DNA of 64,000 nt from Rotaria macrura (GCA_900239685.1 OENT01000536.1:37530-101529); one strand, 5' to 3'. Positions 48,201 through 62,377 are shown, counted from the first letter of the stretch. The notes: generated by a model from the sequence alone, not told the origin. Program-made: numbers and translations.

Positions 48201-50021
48201 ACAATAAGATTTCTCTTAAATTCAAAATTAATTTATCAGTTTCTTTATGATAGATTTGACTGGAAAATCTAATTTTTCTATTTCTGCTTAACTCCTTAAG
48301 CCGAGATAAACTATGTCGTGAAGACTTTATTTTACAGACATGTTCCAACAATAACCGCATCGTAAACGAAGACCTATTGAAAGATCTGAAAGTTTTTCAA
48401 TATTTTCATATGTTCTGGAAATAACTAGAAAATTCAAAACATAATCATGAAAGCTATTCCAACAATCAGATATAGTTAATTGAAGTTATTGCCAGCATCT
48501 TGATATTTAATTATTGAAAGTCGTTGCTTTAACCAATGAACTTGAAATAAGTTAAAATGAAGTGTTCTATTCATTATACAGAATGTCAATTTTAGAATGC
48601 TGGACTCGAATCCAGACATGTTTTTTCATGCTAAACTAGTCTTGATAGTATCTTGTATTTAAAATAGGTAAATAGTGTAATGAAAATCAAAAACAAATTA
48701 ATACTAGCAGCTTTAGATAGAACCTACTATTTTTTTAAATTGCACTGTTAAAGTCGTAAAAAAACAGAATTTCATTGAACTAAGCGACTCAGTACAATCT
48801 CTGGTGTTGGTATGCTAGTTGCATGAAACGTGCATATCCAACTCGTTAATCTGGTTGAGTTCTAGGTAATGTTTATTCCTTTAACCATGACAACTGATGT
48901 GAGTCACTTGAGGAATTTCCTTTCTGAAGTATAAAATTCAATATGAATCATGTGTTCAATGTTATGCTAATGAACTACGTAACAGGAAATATGACGTTTA
49001 GGTATGGGGCGGTGAAAATCTCGAAATTTCATTTCGTGTATGGATGTGTGGTGGTAGTCTTGAATTTGTTCCATGTTCTCGTGTTGGGCATATCTTTCGA
49101 CCTGGTCATCCGTATAATATGACCGGAGCAAAAGGTAATGTTTCTCATGTTTGATCAGTATCATGATTGGTGAAAATTTTTCCTCGTATTTTGCTATTTT
49201 AGGTAAAGGTGATGTTCATGGTCGAAATTCGATGCGACTTGCTGAAGTCTGGATGGATGATTACAAACGTTTCTATTACATGCATAGACATGATTTAAAA
49301 GTAACACATACATAGTCTCATAGATTTTAAGATCAAGATCGATTTTCTTTTTGTATCAGGGTAAAGATTATGGTGATGTTCACAGTCGTCGAGAAATTCG
49401 TAAACGCTTAAATTGTCATTCTTTCAAATGGTATCTCGACAATGTTTTTCCAGAGAAATTTATACTTGATGAAAATGTTCATGCATATGGAGAAGTAAAT
49501 ACAATTTAACTATATATATATATATATGAAAAAGAATATAATAGATTTATTCACGAATGTTTTAATGTATTGTTTTCAGCTTCGAAATCCTTCATCAAGT
49601 TTATGTTTGGATACTTTGGGTAAAGATGAAAAAGGTTCAATACCATTAGCAATATTTTCCTGTCAAAATGGTGTATCAGCAAATCAATATTTTTCATTAT
49701 CAAAAGATGATCAATTACGCCGTGAAGATACGTGCTCGGTTACATCAGGAAGTGGTTCAGATTCGATGGATGTCATTCTATCTCATTGTGATTATGCAGA
49801 TAGAAATCAAAAATGGATACATGAAAAAGTAAAAGTGTAATATTAGTTTTTTTAATTATGTTTTCTGATTTTTTTTCAAGAATGGTACCATTGTGCATCA
49901 GCCGAGTCAACTTTGTCTCGATGTTGAAAATCTAAAAAATAATGACCAACTCAAATTAAGAAAATGTGTACCAAACAAACTATCGCAACAATGGCTATTT
50001 GAACATTATTTGGCAATTTAG
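45250..50021 (+). CDS. GALNT: Polypeptide N-acetylgalactosaminyltransferase (GALNT, GT27), 582 aa
   Basis: Exons of the better-conserved form: 45250-45504, 45578-45687, 46521-46687, 46755-46874, 46933-46987, 47333-47426, 47486-47595, 47682-47749, 47808-47821, 49002-49134, 49203-49300, 49360-49494, 49580-49828, 49881-50021. This is a type II Golgi protein: short basic cytoplasmic tail, anchor at about residues 16-35, stem, then the GT-A domain. It carries [12 protein letters not shown], the metal-binding DxH (FLDAHCEAN, about 227-229), [10 protein letters not shown], the [11 protein letters not shown] block, [10 protein letters not shown] and [13 protein letters not shown]. From about residue 450 there is a ricin-type beta-trefoil lectin domain with CLD ([16 protein letters not shown]) and QxW (QKW, QQW) motifs. 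Known role: starts mucin-type O-glycosylation by moving GalNAc from UDP-GalNAc to Ser/Thr. Odd: a 14-nt microexon (47808-47821) and an alternative segment at 47054-47257. Confidence 0.95.
47054..47257 (+). CDS. GALNT: Alternative GALNT exon (copy A) duplicating exons 47333-47426 plus 47486-47595
   Basis: This 204-nt segment has a good acceptor (CTCTAG) and a donor (GTAGTT), and the same entry and exit phase as the downstream pair of exons, whose lengths (94 + 110) also sum to 204. The encoded 68-residue block aligns without gaps to the other copy and shares roughly 32 of 69 positions (counting the shared Trp), including WLEPL, RIKQKR, AILCP and WSLHF. Copy A lacks the GGF motif and the VPQR segment of copy B, so the two would give catalytic domains with different acceptor or nucleotide-site loops. 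It has no stop or frameshift, which argues against simple decay. Confidence 0.75.
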
Positions 50022-53000
50022 TTAAATTATTATTTCCATTTAATCATTCCAACCGTCCAAAAAATTAACTATCCCCGAAAGAACTAATGAGAATTTTATC
50101 ATTTTTCGATTTCATGATTATGTTGATAACAGTGTCGCTACTATTTCGTGATAATAGATTTCCATTTATGATGTTGTTGCTTTATCTCATTTTTTTAGTT
50201 TTATTTGTTTTGTTACTACCTATGATTAAATATCAATAATATCAATGTTCTACATTCCGACGAACATAATACTATAATCAATTGTAAAAGAAAGAAAAGT
50301 TCAATCCAGCGAATTTCCTGCAAAGATTTAGCGTTTGATTCAGGAGGTGGTGGAAAGATGCTACGCCCACCCACCCACCCCCTTCTGCTTTTCAGATTTG
50401 ATGAGGTTAAACTTAAAAAATCTGTTCTGCTTGTATGAAATGTACTATTTATATCCTTCTATGAGCAATACGGGAAAAGAGTAAAATTTTACATATGCAT
50501 ACTCTTTTAATTGTTTTATTAGTTCTACTTTATCCAAAGTATTTATAGAGTAAAATTTCACAGACGATTGATTACTGCGCATGAAATTGACTGAGAATAT
50601 GTATAATTCATACTTTAAATAACTTGGAATGATGTCAATTAAAACCATTGAGGATCTCTCACATTCTTTTGACTTCCTACAATAGTATAGTTGTATAGCA
50701 TCGGAAGTAGCAGTTTCGAATGTTTACATAAACAACAATCTTGATAAGATTGAATTAGAGATAGATATTTCAATAAACACTAATGACTCGATATTAGTTT
50801 CTTTGGATATATATTTATTACTACTACCACATCAATGAAATTTATAAATCCTGACCAACTGAGGAAATCTCAAAAAATAATTCCCCATATAGCCCCTCGA
50901 CTTTTTCGAGCTCGTATCGTCTTGGAAGATTTCCTTTTGAAAAAATTAATTTGTTGTAATTCATAACGGTTAAACTAGTTCCATTTTCAACAATCTAAAT
51001 AATAGTAAAACGAAAACCGGAAGAACGAAGGAGATGAGCGAGGCTCCAATAATGGGACGTTCAAATGAACATCCGTACGTAATAGTGGAATTGGCAATAA
51101 ACATGGATCTTGAAGTGTCAAACCTATGGATTAAATTTTGAATGACATATTTCCATACATCTTCATTGTTGTTTGGAAAGAAAATTCAAAAATTGTTGAT
51201 GATGAGAATATGAATCTGCATCTCCTATTTGCTTAAATTCGTTTCAGATAATAATATATTACATTCCTTATTGATTGCCACTTGTCACATGACTGCTACT
51301 AAAATCCTTGATACTAAAACGTTTACTTGAAAAGATTCCCGTTGTCTATAGACTTTTGTGAAATGTAGTCAGAAGTAAGAATGAAGATTTTAGAACTCTT
51401 CTCCATATGATAACAAAGATGAGAACAATAGCATTTTTTCATATTTTTCCACGTTTTAACAACGTTCTTAACAATAGATCCGATAACAATGAGTTCTACT
51501 CATTCTGTGCCATTAATTGTTATTGATAAATTTTTTGTCGTGGTGATAAAACATGTCAGAATTTCAGATATTGTAGCCTTGAAGCTATTGTGAAAAAATA
51601 TTAAATATTTGTCTTAGCTCAAGTGCTGCATCACTTTGGTTGTTGATAATATGATAGAGAGTGATAATAGATACCCATAGAGATCATTCGAACGAACGGA
51701 AATGGCATCTCGGAAGGACATGAAACGGCGAACTACTATCCGCATTTTTGTCGTAATTCGTCGTACCATTTCACTAGTGGGTTTTCTTCGCTAAAAAAAC
51801 GATCACCGTTTTCCATACGAATCACCCACGTTTTCTTTAATGACGAATTACAGCGTCGTTGTTTTCGACGTAGGCAGTCAAAAGATAAACATTCCCGAGG
51901 AATCGTAAAATAACTTATGCATTCCATTAACACAAATTTCTATCAGATGTGTTAGACCAAGTGATGAACGAATATTCATACAAATTAGCGTTTCCATTAG
52001 TCGTATTTACATTAAAACCACTAAACGGAATTAAGAACAAAAAAGTACATGATAACATGTGATAGAATTTTATTGATGGATGACGTATCGGTAAATAGCA
52101 CCGTTAGAATTAGAACCCGAAGAGATGCGATCGCAGAAGACGAACGCCGTCTCTGTGTTTTGTGTATACATACAGAATAGAATCAAATTGTATTGGTGAA
52201 ACATACAATCAGTATATTGTCACAATGAGGACGTTCCTCTTCTACACTGTGCGAAGGAAAGTTATATTAGAGATCGCTTTTTGTCTGACTTTCTTCGAGT
52301 CTAAGTGTACACTCAAGAGAAACAATCTAGCTAGGGAAGCAAATACCCTAGACTTCATTAATGAAGAGCAGATTCATTTATTTAAGTACAGACTATAATT
52401 AACCATAATTTTTCTACTCTTTAATGTCATATAGTTCATAGGTATGCATGATACTAGATGATGAAATTAACTTTCGATTAATTATTTCATATGCTTTAAA
52501 GATTTTTCGTTTACAATCATAATTTATTTTTTCTATGTTGAATAATCCACATAAACGTTTCAATCGAACGATTTCAAATCCTCAAGATCAACGATGTCAC
52601 GCATAAAAACCATAGCTACGTTCGCCTTAGATTATCCATGTATTCTGTTCTGGTCAAACTGTGGGATGCAGTTTGTTTATAAATATGATCGACATTCATC
52701 ATAACACATTTCAAACGATGGATACTGTAAGACATCCTTGGTAACATAGTTCATGTTCATTTTTTTTCCTTTTCTAATATATATATATATATGCTACGTA
52801 AATGCGACGAGAATATTTTTAAACCATCGAACATCGATTGAAACTGTTCGAATAGACTTTTTTATCGAATCAAAATTTAATAATTCATTTCTTCTTTTGC
52901 TTTTCATGAAAGTAAAATACTAATAATGCATTTTTGATTATAATGTGTAAATGTGCGTATAAATAAAAGGAAAGGAAGGGAAAACAAAACACGAACACAT

Positions 53001-53274
53001 CCATTGCACTCAATTCGAAAGACGCAAGCAAAGGACGAAATTTATCGTTCGATTTATAGTATTAACAAATAATTAGCTGATCACTGTATAACATGATTGA
53101 CACATGTAAGATTAATCAAGAACAGAAATTGAATATGTGAAGTATATTTATTGAGCATCATCATCACGTGTTGAGAAAAGCGATGTCACCGGAACATTGA
53201 ACAAAACAGATAAAAGAAGAGAAACGAAGAAGAGTGAGTAAAAATTAAGAACAGTAAAGAATATCAAAAGCAAA
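50022..53274. other. Intergenic between convergent GALNT and RapGAP genes
   Basis: No gene supported. About 51690-52150 is somewhat GC-richer with small frames on both strands (a 65-codon minus frame at 51736-51933 and about 34 codons from ATG near 52077, plus), possibly a decayed coding or mobile fragment. AATAAA on the minus strand at 53147-53152 is a plausible polyadenylation signal for the RapGAP gene. A TA tract lies at about 52780-52791. Confidence 0.45.
50366..50382 (-). other. G-quadruplex motif on the minus strand
   Basis: CCCACCCACCCACCCCC on the plus strand gives four G runs of at least three with single-base loops on the minus strand, a strong parallel quadruplex pattern and rare in DNA this AT-rich. 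It lies about 345 bp beyond the GALNT stop. Confidence 0.65.
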
Positions 53275-56200
53275 TTAGGAATTCACATTTGTTGTTAATA
53301 TCAGTGGAGTTTCAGTTAGTGTTTGACGATGTTCAATTTTTTCATCTTCGCTATATTCGCCTTCATAATCATCATCTATTGAACTACTTGCACTGTCAAA
53401 TTCATCATTTATTTTTGAAACACTTGATGAATGGGTTCTAAAATTAAACATGAATATTTATAATATATAGCCAACAATTAATGAATGAAAGATGTAAGCT
53501 AAAGAGAAGTTAAAAATCCAAACAAACACACAGATTTAATATCTACCATATTTCTTTCACTGCTCTTATTACATAGGTTTCAAAAAGCCTATTACACATG
53601 ATATATATGTATGCATACATATATATGTATGATTGAACATATTGAAATGAATATTTAACATACCTAGTCACCGTGTCAATGCTATCTTCGGGTGATGAAT
53701 TCGATCGTTTACGAATAAATTCTTCGAACAGAGTCGTACTTAAAAGATTTTTATTTAACGATGCACTAAATGATGATGGAATTGCCTGTGACATTAGTAG
53801 CATAGAAGTGATTATGTTCCTTACGCGTCATCCGTTGAATCATTCGAATTTAATAAAGTAGTTGATGGAGTTCCTGATTCTGTTGTTACGATACTTTCTG
53901 CTGGTATTATATTTACATGAGGTACATTAGGTCGTATTGGTGCTGGATGATATTTCTAGAAAAAATATAATTTTCTAATGATGAACTTCAATCGAAAAAT
54001 ACAACTTACAACAGAAGGTCGTCGTTTACTAGGTTCTTTATTCAACGACTGAATTGTTCGATCTTGTACTGTGTCCATACCATTGGGTACTGAATTAGCC
54101 GGTGATACATTGTTATTATTATTGTTATTAGTGTTTGTTGCATTGTATTGTGCAGAAGGCGTTGTTGACACGGAAGAGATCGAACCTGCTCGATGAGTTA
54201 ACGCATTGAAAATTTTTGAAAAACCTTTTCTTTTGGTTGCTACAGGTGGCACATGAACAGGAATTGGTGGTATAGTTTCCTCTCTTGACGGCGATGGTAT
54301 ACTAGTAAAACTTCGTCTTCGCGAAATCTCAACAGCAGTTGTTAGACTTCTATTGTTCTCACTTTCAAACATTGTATCTAAAACTTGACCTATAGATACA
54401 TTTTGTATAAGCTTTTTAAGTTCTTCTTGTCTCCTTTGTTGTCTTGGTTCGACAATACGATGCCGTAAACTTGGCGATTCAATGGCAGCATTGATTGCAT
54501 TAAGTAATAATGTAAGAAAATAATTACGAAACGATTCATCACATCGATATAATCCACCGGATGGAGTAATAGCTGATGTTAAATCAATACGATGCCAAAT
54601 ACCAATCTATAAATTGTATGACAAAAAAAAAGAAATAGAAAAATTTATTTATCGTTCTCTTACTTCATAGTGAAGATTGTCATTGATTTTAATTGGCTGT
54701 ACTGTTATATATATTTGTGTTACTTTGCCCGAAATAAAATCTGGTGTAAATTCAACATCACCTTCTTGAAAAACAATACAAACAAATGAATTGCCAACAA
54801 GACTTTTTCGTTCGATACATTGCCCATTGGCTTTTGTTGATGGTACTAACGGTGCTACATTGAACATAATTTCATGATTTTTATATTTTGTATAATATGA
54901 ATATTGTCCATGTAAATCATCTTTGATATCGAGATCACCACGATATTTATCGAAACCTCTTAAACGCACAGAATCAGCTAATAGATCCAAAAATTTCACT
55001 GCATCAGATGATAATGAATCATTACTGAGTATATCATATTCAGTAGTTTGTTCTAAACCTTGATAAATAAAACCAACTTTACAATTTTGTTTTTCATCAT
55101 TTGATTTATCAAATGCATAGATTTTTTCATTTGCCTGTAAACCATTTAAGTATTTGAAGAAAAAAAACAACAAAAGAATGAGTAATTTTATATGAATACA
55201 TTCATTCTCACCTACTCACTTTTGGATCACCGATCGTTTTATATGTATGAACTGCTGATAATTTTGCTTTATTAAATAGTGCTTGAAGAATATTATCTTC
55301 ATGTGCTTCATCAACAGGTATTGATACATCATAATTACGATTCGAAATACTTGATATAGAAAAAAAGAACGAAAATAAAACATTCAATTCATGAGCAATT
55401 AATATGGATAGATTGAAAACATATCCAAAGTCTGATAACTACAATCACAGCAGTCACGATATTAGGATTACGCCGATCATGTGCATGATACCGACTGTGA
55501 TAATTTCTTAAAATACGATTAATCTACTCATTTTTTCAATACAATTTGAAATTTACTGAAATAATTTCAATGGCAAGACTTTGAGAAGTTTAGATTATAT
55601 AGAATACAATCATTAAATTACTTTTTTTTTTTATTGTCAAGGACTATAACGTCGATAAAAGCAACCTTGACTTGACATATAGTTATTTTGTCTATCTTTA
55701 CGTCATTTCTATTGTTTTATGAATCAAATGAAACACATCCAGACAAATTTTCGAACATATCTATATCATTAGATTTTAATTGAATTTGATGTTTTTTTAA
55801 ATCATAATACGATAGAGAATTTCATTTCAATTGTATATTTTATTTCTCGAAAAGCAAAAAGAAAAGGGTAATAATCAGCAACAACATTTTTTCACATGGT
55901 CCTTGGGTCTTTTACTATGTAGATAAAATTCACCTTGAAACAATCGAGTACCTAATAATTAGAATCTTTCAAATCCAATCACAAGAAACTTCAGCATATT
56001 CTTCCTTACAAAATATCCTATGAAGTTTCGTTTGTGACTGAAAATGTCCGATTGATTTCATGCTATTAATGATTGAATCAAATAGTTTTCTCTCTTTTCA
56101 TCTTCTCATGTTGTTTTTTATAAAACACAATAATTCCTATCAGTTTTAAAATTATTATCAACATACCGAATAATAGCTCGAGCTTCACAAAGGGCATTCG

Positions 56201-57983
56201 TATCTATTGAAGATAATGTGTTATCTGATAAAATTGGTTTGCTACAAGGATATCGAAGTGATGCAAGAAATGGACCTTCATGTTCGAATTCACCATAATA
56301 ATTTGTATGAAACTAATAAAAAGAAAATTTTTTTTTGTTAAACAAACAGTAAAAATCGTTTAGTTCTGACGAGTTTTTTTTTTCTCAATGAGCTTACATA
56401 ATTAAAAAAATGTTCACGATAAATTTCCGCAATGCATAATGGTGTATGTAATTCTAATAAAAGCGTTTCAGGTGATTGCAGTTCAGATTGATGAATATCA
56501 CATATAAATAGAGATGATGTTGAAGATACCGATGATATCGAGTCTTCACACACGGATGATGATAAACGATCAGTACTAATGGATAATTTTGTTCGTAGAA
56601 TATTCGTTGTTGCACTTGACAATTTCTATTTAATGGAAGTCAAAGAAGGAAATAGTCGCATTATTACATCTCATGAAATACTTGTACATTTATTTCTTTT
56701 TGTATCAATGGCATTTCAACGAAAGCAATCATATGGATCAAATGACACGATAGAAAAACTAATCTTATTCTTCTTCTTTGTTTTTTTTTTGTTATTCTCT
56801 ACGTCCTGCTACAATTGTATATTGAAAGGATAAGCTATGCTAAAGAAAAGACGAGGGTGTTTCTAATTAAAATTTTTATAAATTATAAAAATTCTTAAGA
56901 AGAAATATATGTTTAATTCATATCTAATTATTGATTGATAATATTTGCATTTAAAAATACGTGAACAATTGAGCTTACTCTCAATGAATGATTATCATCC
57001 ACAATACGTAGATCATCATCATAAAATTCGTTACACTGTTTTTTCACGACGAAATGAAAAAGTCATTTTATTCAATGTAATTACCATATTTACTATTTTG
57101 TTTTACTGAGTACAATACATTTTTAGTCTATATTCATCAGTCTTATATATATTAGTATGTCATGCGACATTATCTATTTGGATGATGTTGTAAAATAAGA
57201 AAAAAAAACATGCCTATCAAGCATGACAACATATATGACACTTACCAATGAAGAAGATTGTTCGGATTGCAGTGACATTATATCGTTATGATATTGTGAA
57301 GAATTGCTGTTAAGATTACTAACAATGGTGATTGTTTCCTCTCTGAAAATCAAAATTTGTCCATAATAATAAATGAAACAATGAATGAGCAACACTTAAC
57401 ACACACATACAGACACTTTAGTTACAATGCACAATAATCAACTGCATCTGACTTTTGGCTACTGATAAGAGAAAAGAAAAAAAAAGGGGAAAGAATTGTT
57501 AGTTTTCTAATGAAAATGACGCTGTTTTAACAGTGATATTCTTATCATTATTTATCATCATCTGCTATTCATACCCATAGAATAAGTAACGGTAACTTAC
57601 TTTGTTGTTTTTTTTTGTTGATGACGTTTCTTCGAACGAAAAGGATTTGGTAGTAAAGAACTAAAACTGAGCTGAGGAGTTGAATTACGTCGTTCAGTAA
57701 TTGTTCCTTGATTCTGTTGGATAAATGATGGTTTTAATTCACTATATCTTCGATTAGATTTATTATTGATTTTATCCGAGTACGTTGTGGGCAAGGATGA
57801 TAACTCTGTTAGTAAATCACCAGATAATTCTTCTGATATAGACATAGTTCGACTTTTTGAATATGTTCGATTATGACAATCTTTCAATGAATGTCTTGAA
57901 TATAGATTATTATCTGGTTGTGATAATGATGATTTTAACGCTTTTTTACAATGGATTGACGATGACGTCGAATCGATCGACAT
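53275..57983 (-). CDS. Rap GTPase-activating protein (Rap1GAP/SIPA1 family), 11 exons, 834 aa
   Basis: Minus-strand exons: 57983-57601, 57342-57246, 57035-56979, 56625-56398, 56312-56167, 55349-55220, 55134-54664, 54606-54010, 53955-53825, 53765-53664, 53437-53275. Residues 1-200 are Ser-rich. The GAP region starts at about 240 (YREHFFNY|FHTNYYGEFEHEGPFLASL). The catalytic core is residues 348-504: KVGFIYQGLEQTTEYDIL, RLRGFDKYRGDLD, KNHEIMFNVAPL, then ERKSLVGNSFVCIVFQ, whose Asn at about 462 matches the Asn thumb used by RapGAPs in place of an arginine finger. YRCDESFRNYFLTLLLNAINA closes the domain. The tail is Ser/Asn-rich and acidic at the end, with no PDZ domain seen, so it is more like Rap1GAP than SIPA1L. 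I saw no GoLoco motif. Known role: switches off Rap1/Rap2. The 53825/53765 junction (59-bp intron) uses an internal acceptor to keep frame. A small upstream exon near 58360-58383 (MTDRIID) does not splice in frame and may be 5' UTR. Confidence 0.9.
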
Positions 57984-60900
57984 GATCAATATAAATATGA
58001 CGTTCTAGAAAAAGTGAATTCCTATGATGTTTAGATTGTTGATAGACAAGCAGAAGATCATACTCTAAATTATTGTTTTACACGATTAACTCAAAATGAA
58101 GAGAATATGTGTTAATGAAATGCATTTTTTCTTATTAGATTTTTGTTTTCAAATATATATATATATATATATGAATTGTATTTTCTGCTCGTGTCTTCTA
58201 GTGTCAATCAAAGAGTACTTGAATAAATTCTGAACGTATTTCATATTTGCATAAAGAGTTCTTTGAAAAAAATGAATTCGATATTCCTTATTAGAAAAAA
58301 TATTTTCTTGTTTTGCATATATACTTAACATCTTATATTAATAGTCAATTTTAAACTTACCATCTATTATTCGGTCAGTCATTTTTATGAGTAAAACTAA
58401 TATTTTCTTTTTGCCAAGCACCACGTACAATTTTAAAGCATTCAAATACTTTAAAAGAAAGACATTTTAATTTATTCTTTTTCTTTTCTATTTTTCTCCT
58501 AGAAAAAGAAACGAGAAAATAGAAAAATGACAGACACAATTTTTAATAAATAGCTAATACTGTTTTCTCATATTTCTTGCACTTTAAAAAGAACAAAGAG
58601 AAAAGTATACGCCTTGATTAACTAAGTTCTACTTAATGCTCGCTTATGAATCTTTTACGACATTTGTACCTCATAATTTACGTTCTACTCGAGTGATTTT
58701 CTTATTCATTTCATGACACATATGACTAAGTAATTAAAAGTAGTGTATTACGTATTTTAGGCGTGTACATACATCCGTTTAAATTGGTATATTTAGATGA
58801 AAAAAATTATTTAAAAAAAATAATTATACCCCAACTCGTTGTTAAATGTAGCAGTGAAATTACTATAGGCTGGACGAGTGAACAGTATTTTTACAACAGC
58901 GTCATTCGTTGAATGTTATTTTCACAGTCTATCACAAGTGACATCAGAGAAGGATAGAAATTTATCATGCTTTTTCATCATACATAAAAATCTATTTGTC
59001 TATTTCATGATTATGTCTAAATTACTAATAAAAAGTCAAAGGTGAATGTTGTAATTGATGATATCGATTGCTATGTAAGATCACCTATCTTGTATGAATG
59101 TGGTTAGATTTACAGAATAGTTTATAACGTTTTGAAAATGATTCATACTTATCTAATGTACAGTCGTCTATGTTGGCATAAATGTTGAAAAAAAATATAT
59201 GCATCGTTCTACATAAAGAGACTTAAAAAACATCGAAAATAAACTTTGTCCTTTTTTTAAACATTCTAATTGCGTTCTTCTTTCTTCAACATTTTTTTCT
59301 GTCTCTTGTTCACGGTTTTTTTTTCTTATTTACACTACTTGTCAAGAACAGCCCAAAGGAAAACGAGGTTGTATAGAAGAGTCTCAAAGAGTGTTGATTT
59401 GTTGTAACAATCCTGCGATCGTTTGTCTAGGTTCTCTTTTTGGTTATTGATTGGCATATGAAGAAGGAAAAAAGCTGATCGAAAAATATTACTTTCCAAC
59501 CAAAGAAAAAAAAAAGAAATACAAATAAGTATATAAAATTGAATTAGTAGCATGACATAGATCAAGTTGGAAAAATGAAATAGACAGAGAGGAAATTAAA
59601 TGTATCTTACTAGTAACTGTGTTCTTGATATATTTTTAAAATAAAAACAAATTACATATTTCTCTACTTATAATTGCTATGCAGTCGACTGATGACCTTC
59701 ACGTTTTATACTTGATGTAAATATAACCTTTAATCATCTTGGCGAACTTTTGATTTTATCATCATTATCAAACAAAACACACACACACATACACACGACA
59801 AGCAAAAGAAATCAAAATCTATGCATCAAACAATTTTGAAACATGAAGAAATACCGTACAATTCGTATATATCGTCAATGATCTATTTATTTATATGAAA
59901 TCATTCAATTGTAGAAGAAAGAACGTCAATGTGTAAATTATATTTATTTATTTATTTAATCAAAACAAAAAAGCAAGCATCCATTTTTCTTTCATGACAT
60001 ATACTGATGGAGATCATATGTGAATATTTTTTTTTCAAATTTTTACTGTAATACGATAAGGAATTTAACATTTCTAATATCACGATTCATATGTACCAAT
60101 TAATTCTATAGAAATAATCGAAATTCGATCGAAATGTAGAGTTCCATTCGATTGCTTTCGAACCGACCTAAAAGGCCATACTCAAATATTTACACGCGAT
60201 TTTTATTTAATCATCATGATAGTCGGAGGCGTGTACAATAAGTGCCTATCAATATTAGAATACAAGTAATCGATTAAAAAGGATTTGATCTCTACACTAT
60301 GGCCCATGGCTCTAAAAAATAGACAAAGAAACATTAATTGAAAGTAATAGTACGGTCGGGCTATGTCTCTGAAATACGTTAAATAATTCAATATTAATTA
60401 TGGGGGTCAATTTCCAACTAATAAAACGACGACGTTTTCGATAAGTACAGAATGTTTTGAATTGAATTTGATACTATGGAGCAATCGTGGCATGACTTTT
60501 TACCGGTTCAGACAATGTTCGTATTCCGTACTTTTCTATGTTGTCTTAACAACGATGAGAAATGTCTTCGAAACTTTTACTACGAAATTTTATAAGGAAA
60601 AAAGTACATCAAAGATACTTCTAGTTAATTCGTAGTACATAACTTCATAAAGACCAAACTTATTAGATTCATTGATTTTTTTTTCTATAAGCATACCGTG
60701 TTCAATGAATTCACACGAGACGATCGACCTTGAAAAATTTTCATCATGAAGACAAAATATACAATACTAACGAATGATTCAATCCTTTCCTTAATCGATT
60801 TTGTTAGATTTCAATAAGCACATCAATTCGTTAAATACCAAGTCAATACGCGATATTCAAATGATAAAGAAAATGATATTTTAATGCTTTACATATAGTA

Positions 60901-62377
60901 TTTAATTTTATCATACGCACATATATCTATCGAGTGTGATTGATTCTATCGAATTTAATGAATTTAAATTCTAAAAATGAACCCATAGGCATGATTCTTC
61001 TTCGAGGTCACTCTTGAGCCAAGATATATAGGATAGGAAATGAGATTATTCAAGATATTTTAACATAGAAGACGAGAGACTATGCTCATATCTTGACATT
61101 GTTTTGCAAAGTCTGTGTTTGTTGTCATTCTATTTATTTCATTAAGTTTTTTTTCCTGTCATTAAAAAATAATGCCAGATTGTCATAATACACGATAGTA
61201 TCTAGCGTTGTGAATGTTTTATTATTATGTTGAGAACAAGAATGACAAGTTCCAATACTCATGTATTGCCAGTATAAATTATTGCCAATTGCGAAAAGAC
61301 TGTTTGTGTTTTTTAAAAGTTTTCACATAGCATTGGCGGTCAATATATGAAATTAAATCTACAATGAAATCAAACAGTATAGATTGTTATGAAGAAATCC
61401 TTTGAGTAGACTATGTACCTTTGACTGTGTCCAAATCATGTGAGTATGCATGTTGAATAAGTAACCAATTACAACATTGGTATATTCGTATGTCGACGGT
61501 AATATTAACATGTTTAACCTAGACTCAACTTATCGAGAGCGATGCAACCATCCTCTAATATGTGACACTTTTGAAATGTCACATCATGTGAGATACATGA
61601 TCGACAAATAATCGCAGGAGTTCAATGATAGTGTAACCATGAAAATTGCATCAATTTGTTTTTCGCTAGCTGGAAAAAAAAAACAGTTACATGACATGAC
61701 GTATAATTTATTACTGAGATAGGTCTCATGTGTTGTTCTTGGAGTAGAAACTGTTCCTAGCATGATCCAGGCGCTACGGTGTACATTATATCTTTACTAA
61801 AGAAAGATGCAAAACGATGTTACATGTCTAGATTTTTTTTAAAATTAACTCGCATGAAAATAAGTTCGTCAAGAAGAAATAATCTAGTACCTCCAGATAA
61901 TTACCTGTTTCATCACCAACCATAAGATAAAAGTTAAAATCATGTTTTCAGTATTGAGCCTTACTGTTTTCGAATACTATATGATGGTTCATTCTGCGTT
62001 TAATTCGATGTAGAAGACTTAGTAGTTGCATGATGTATATTGTGTTCTTTGAAATCAATCCATGTATAGATGTTTCACGCCTTGCTCAGTGTTTCTACTG
62101 ATTGAAAAAGAAACATGCATATTCTTGAGACTTCTATTGAGTCGATGCATTTTCCATTCGATTATAGTATCATCCGTGCCAGAAATTAAGGCACTGAGTT
62201 ATTTTTCGAATCAATTTTGATAGAAACAGGATAGAGACTTTCGGTTTTCACCGTTTGTTAGCCAAGATTTAGACTCATATTTTCATAACTAAAATTATTT
62301 CAAAGATAAACTGGAAAGAACAGCGCTCTAGAGTATCTGTGAAAACCACGTTGCATTTCTGAAAACTTCCATAAGAG
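57984..62377. other. Intergenic, no supported gene
   Basis: The RapGAP promoter probably lies just above 57983. An ATG followed by seven codons and a GTAAGT donor at about 58360-58383 (minus) could be part of an alternative first exon. Otherwise only AT-rich DNA, a (TA)n tract at 58151-58172 and frames without motifs (for example 59335-59565 minus). Confidence 0.4.
58151..58172. repeat. (TA)n microsatellite
   Basis: An alternating AT run about 170 bp upstream (gene sense) of the RapGAP ATG. Confidence 0.75.

Noticed and set aside
48600-48632. tRNA T-arm-like segment (CTGGACTCGAATCCAG)
   Set aside because: The stem and loop mimic a T arm, but no A-box, anticodon arm or acceptor stem can be drawn around it on either strand.
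58360-58383. First exon of RapGAP encoding MTDRIID
   Set aside because: The donor phase does not match the acceptor before the 57983 ATG; joining them gives an early stop, so I start the CDS at 57983.
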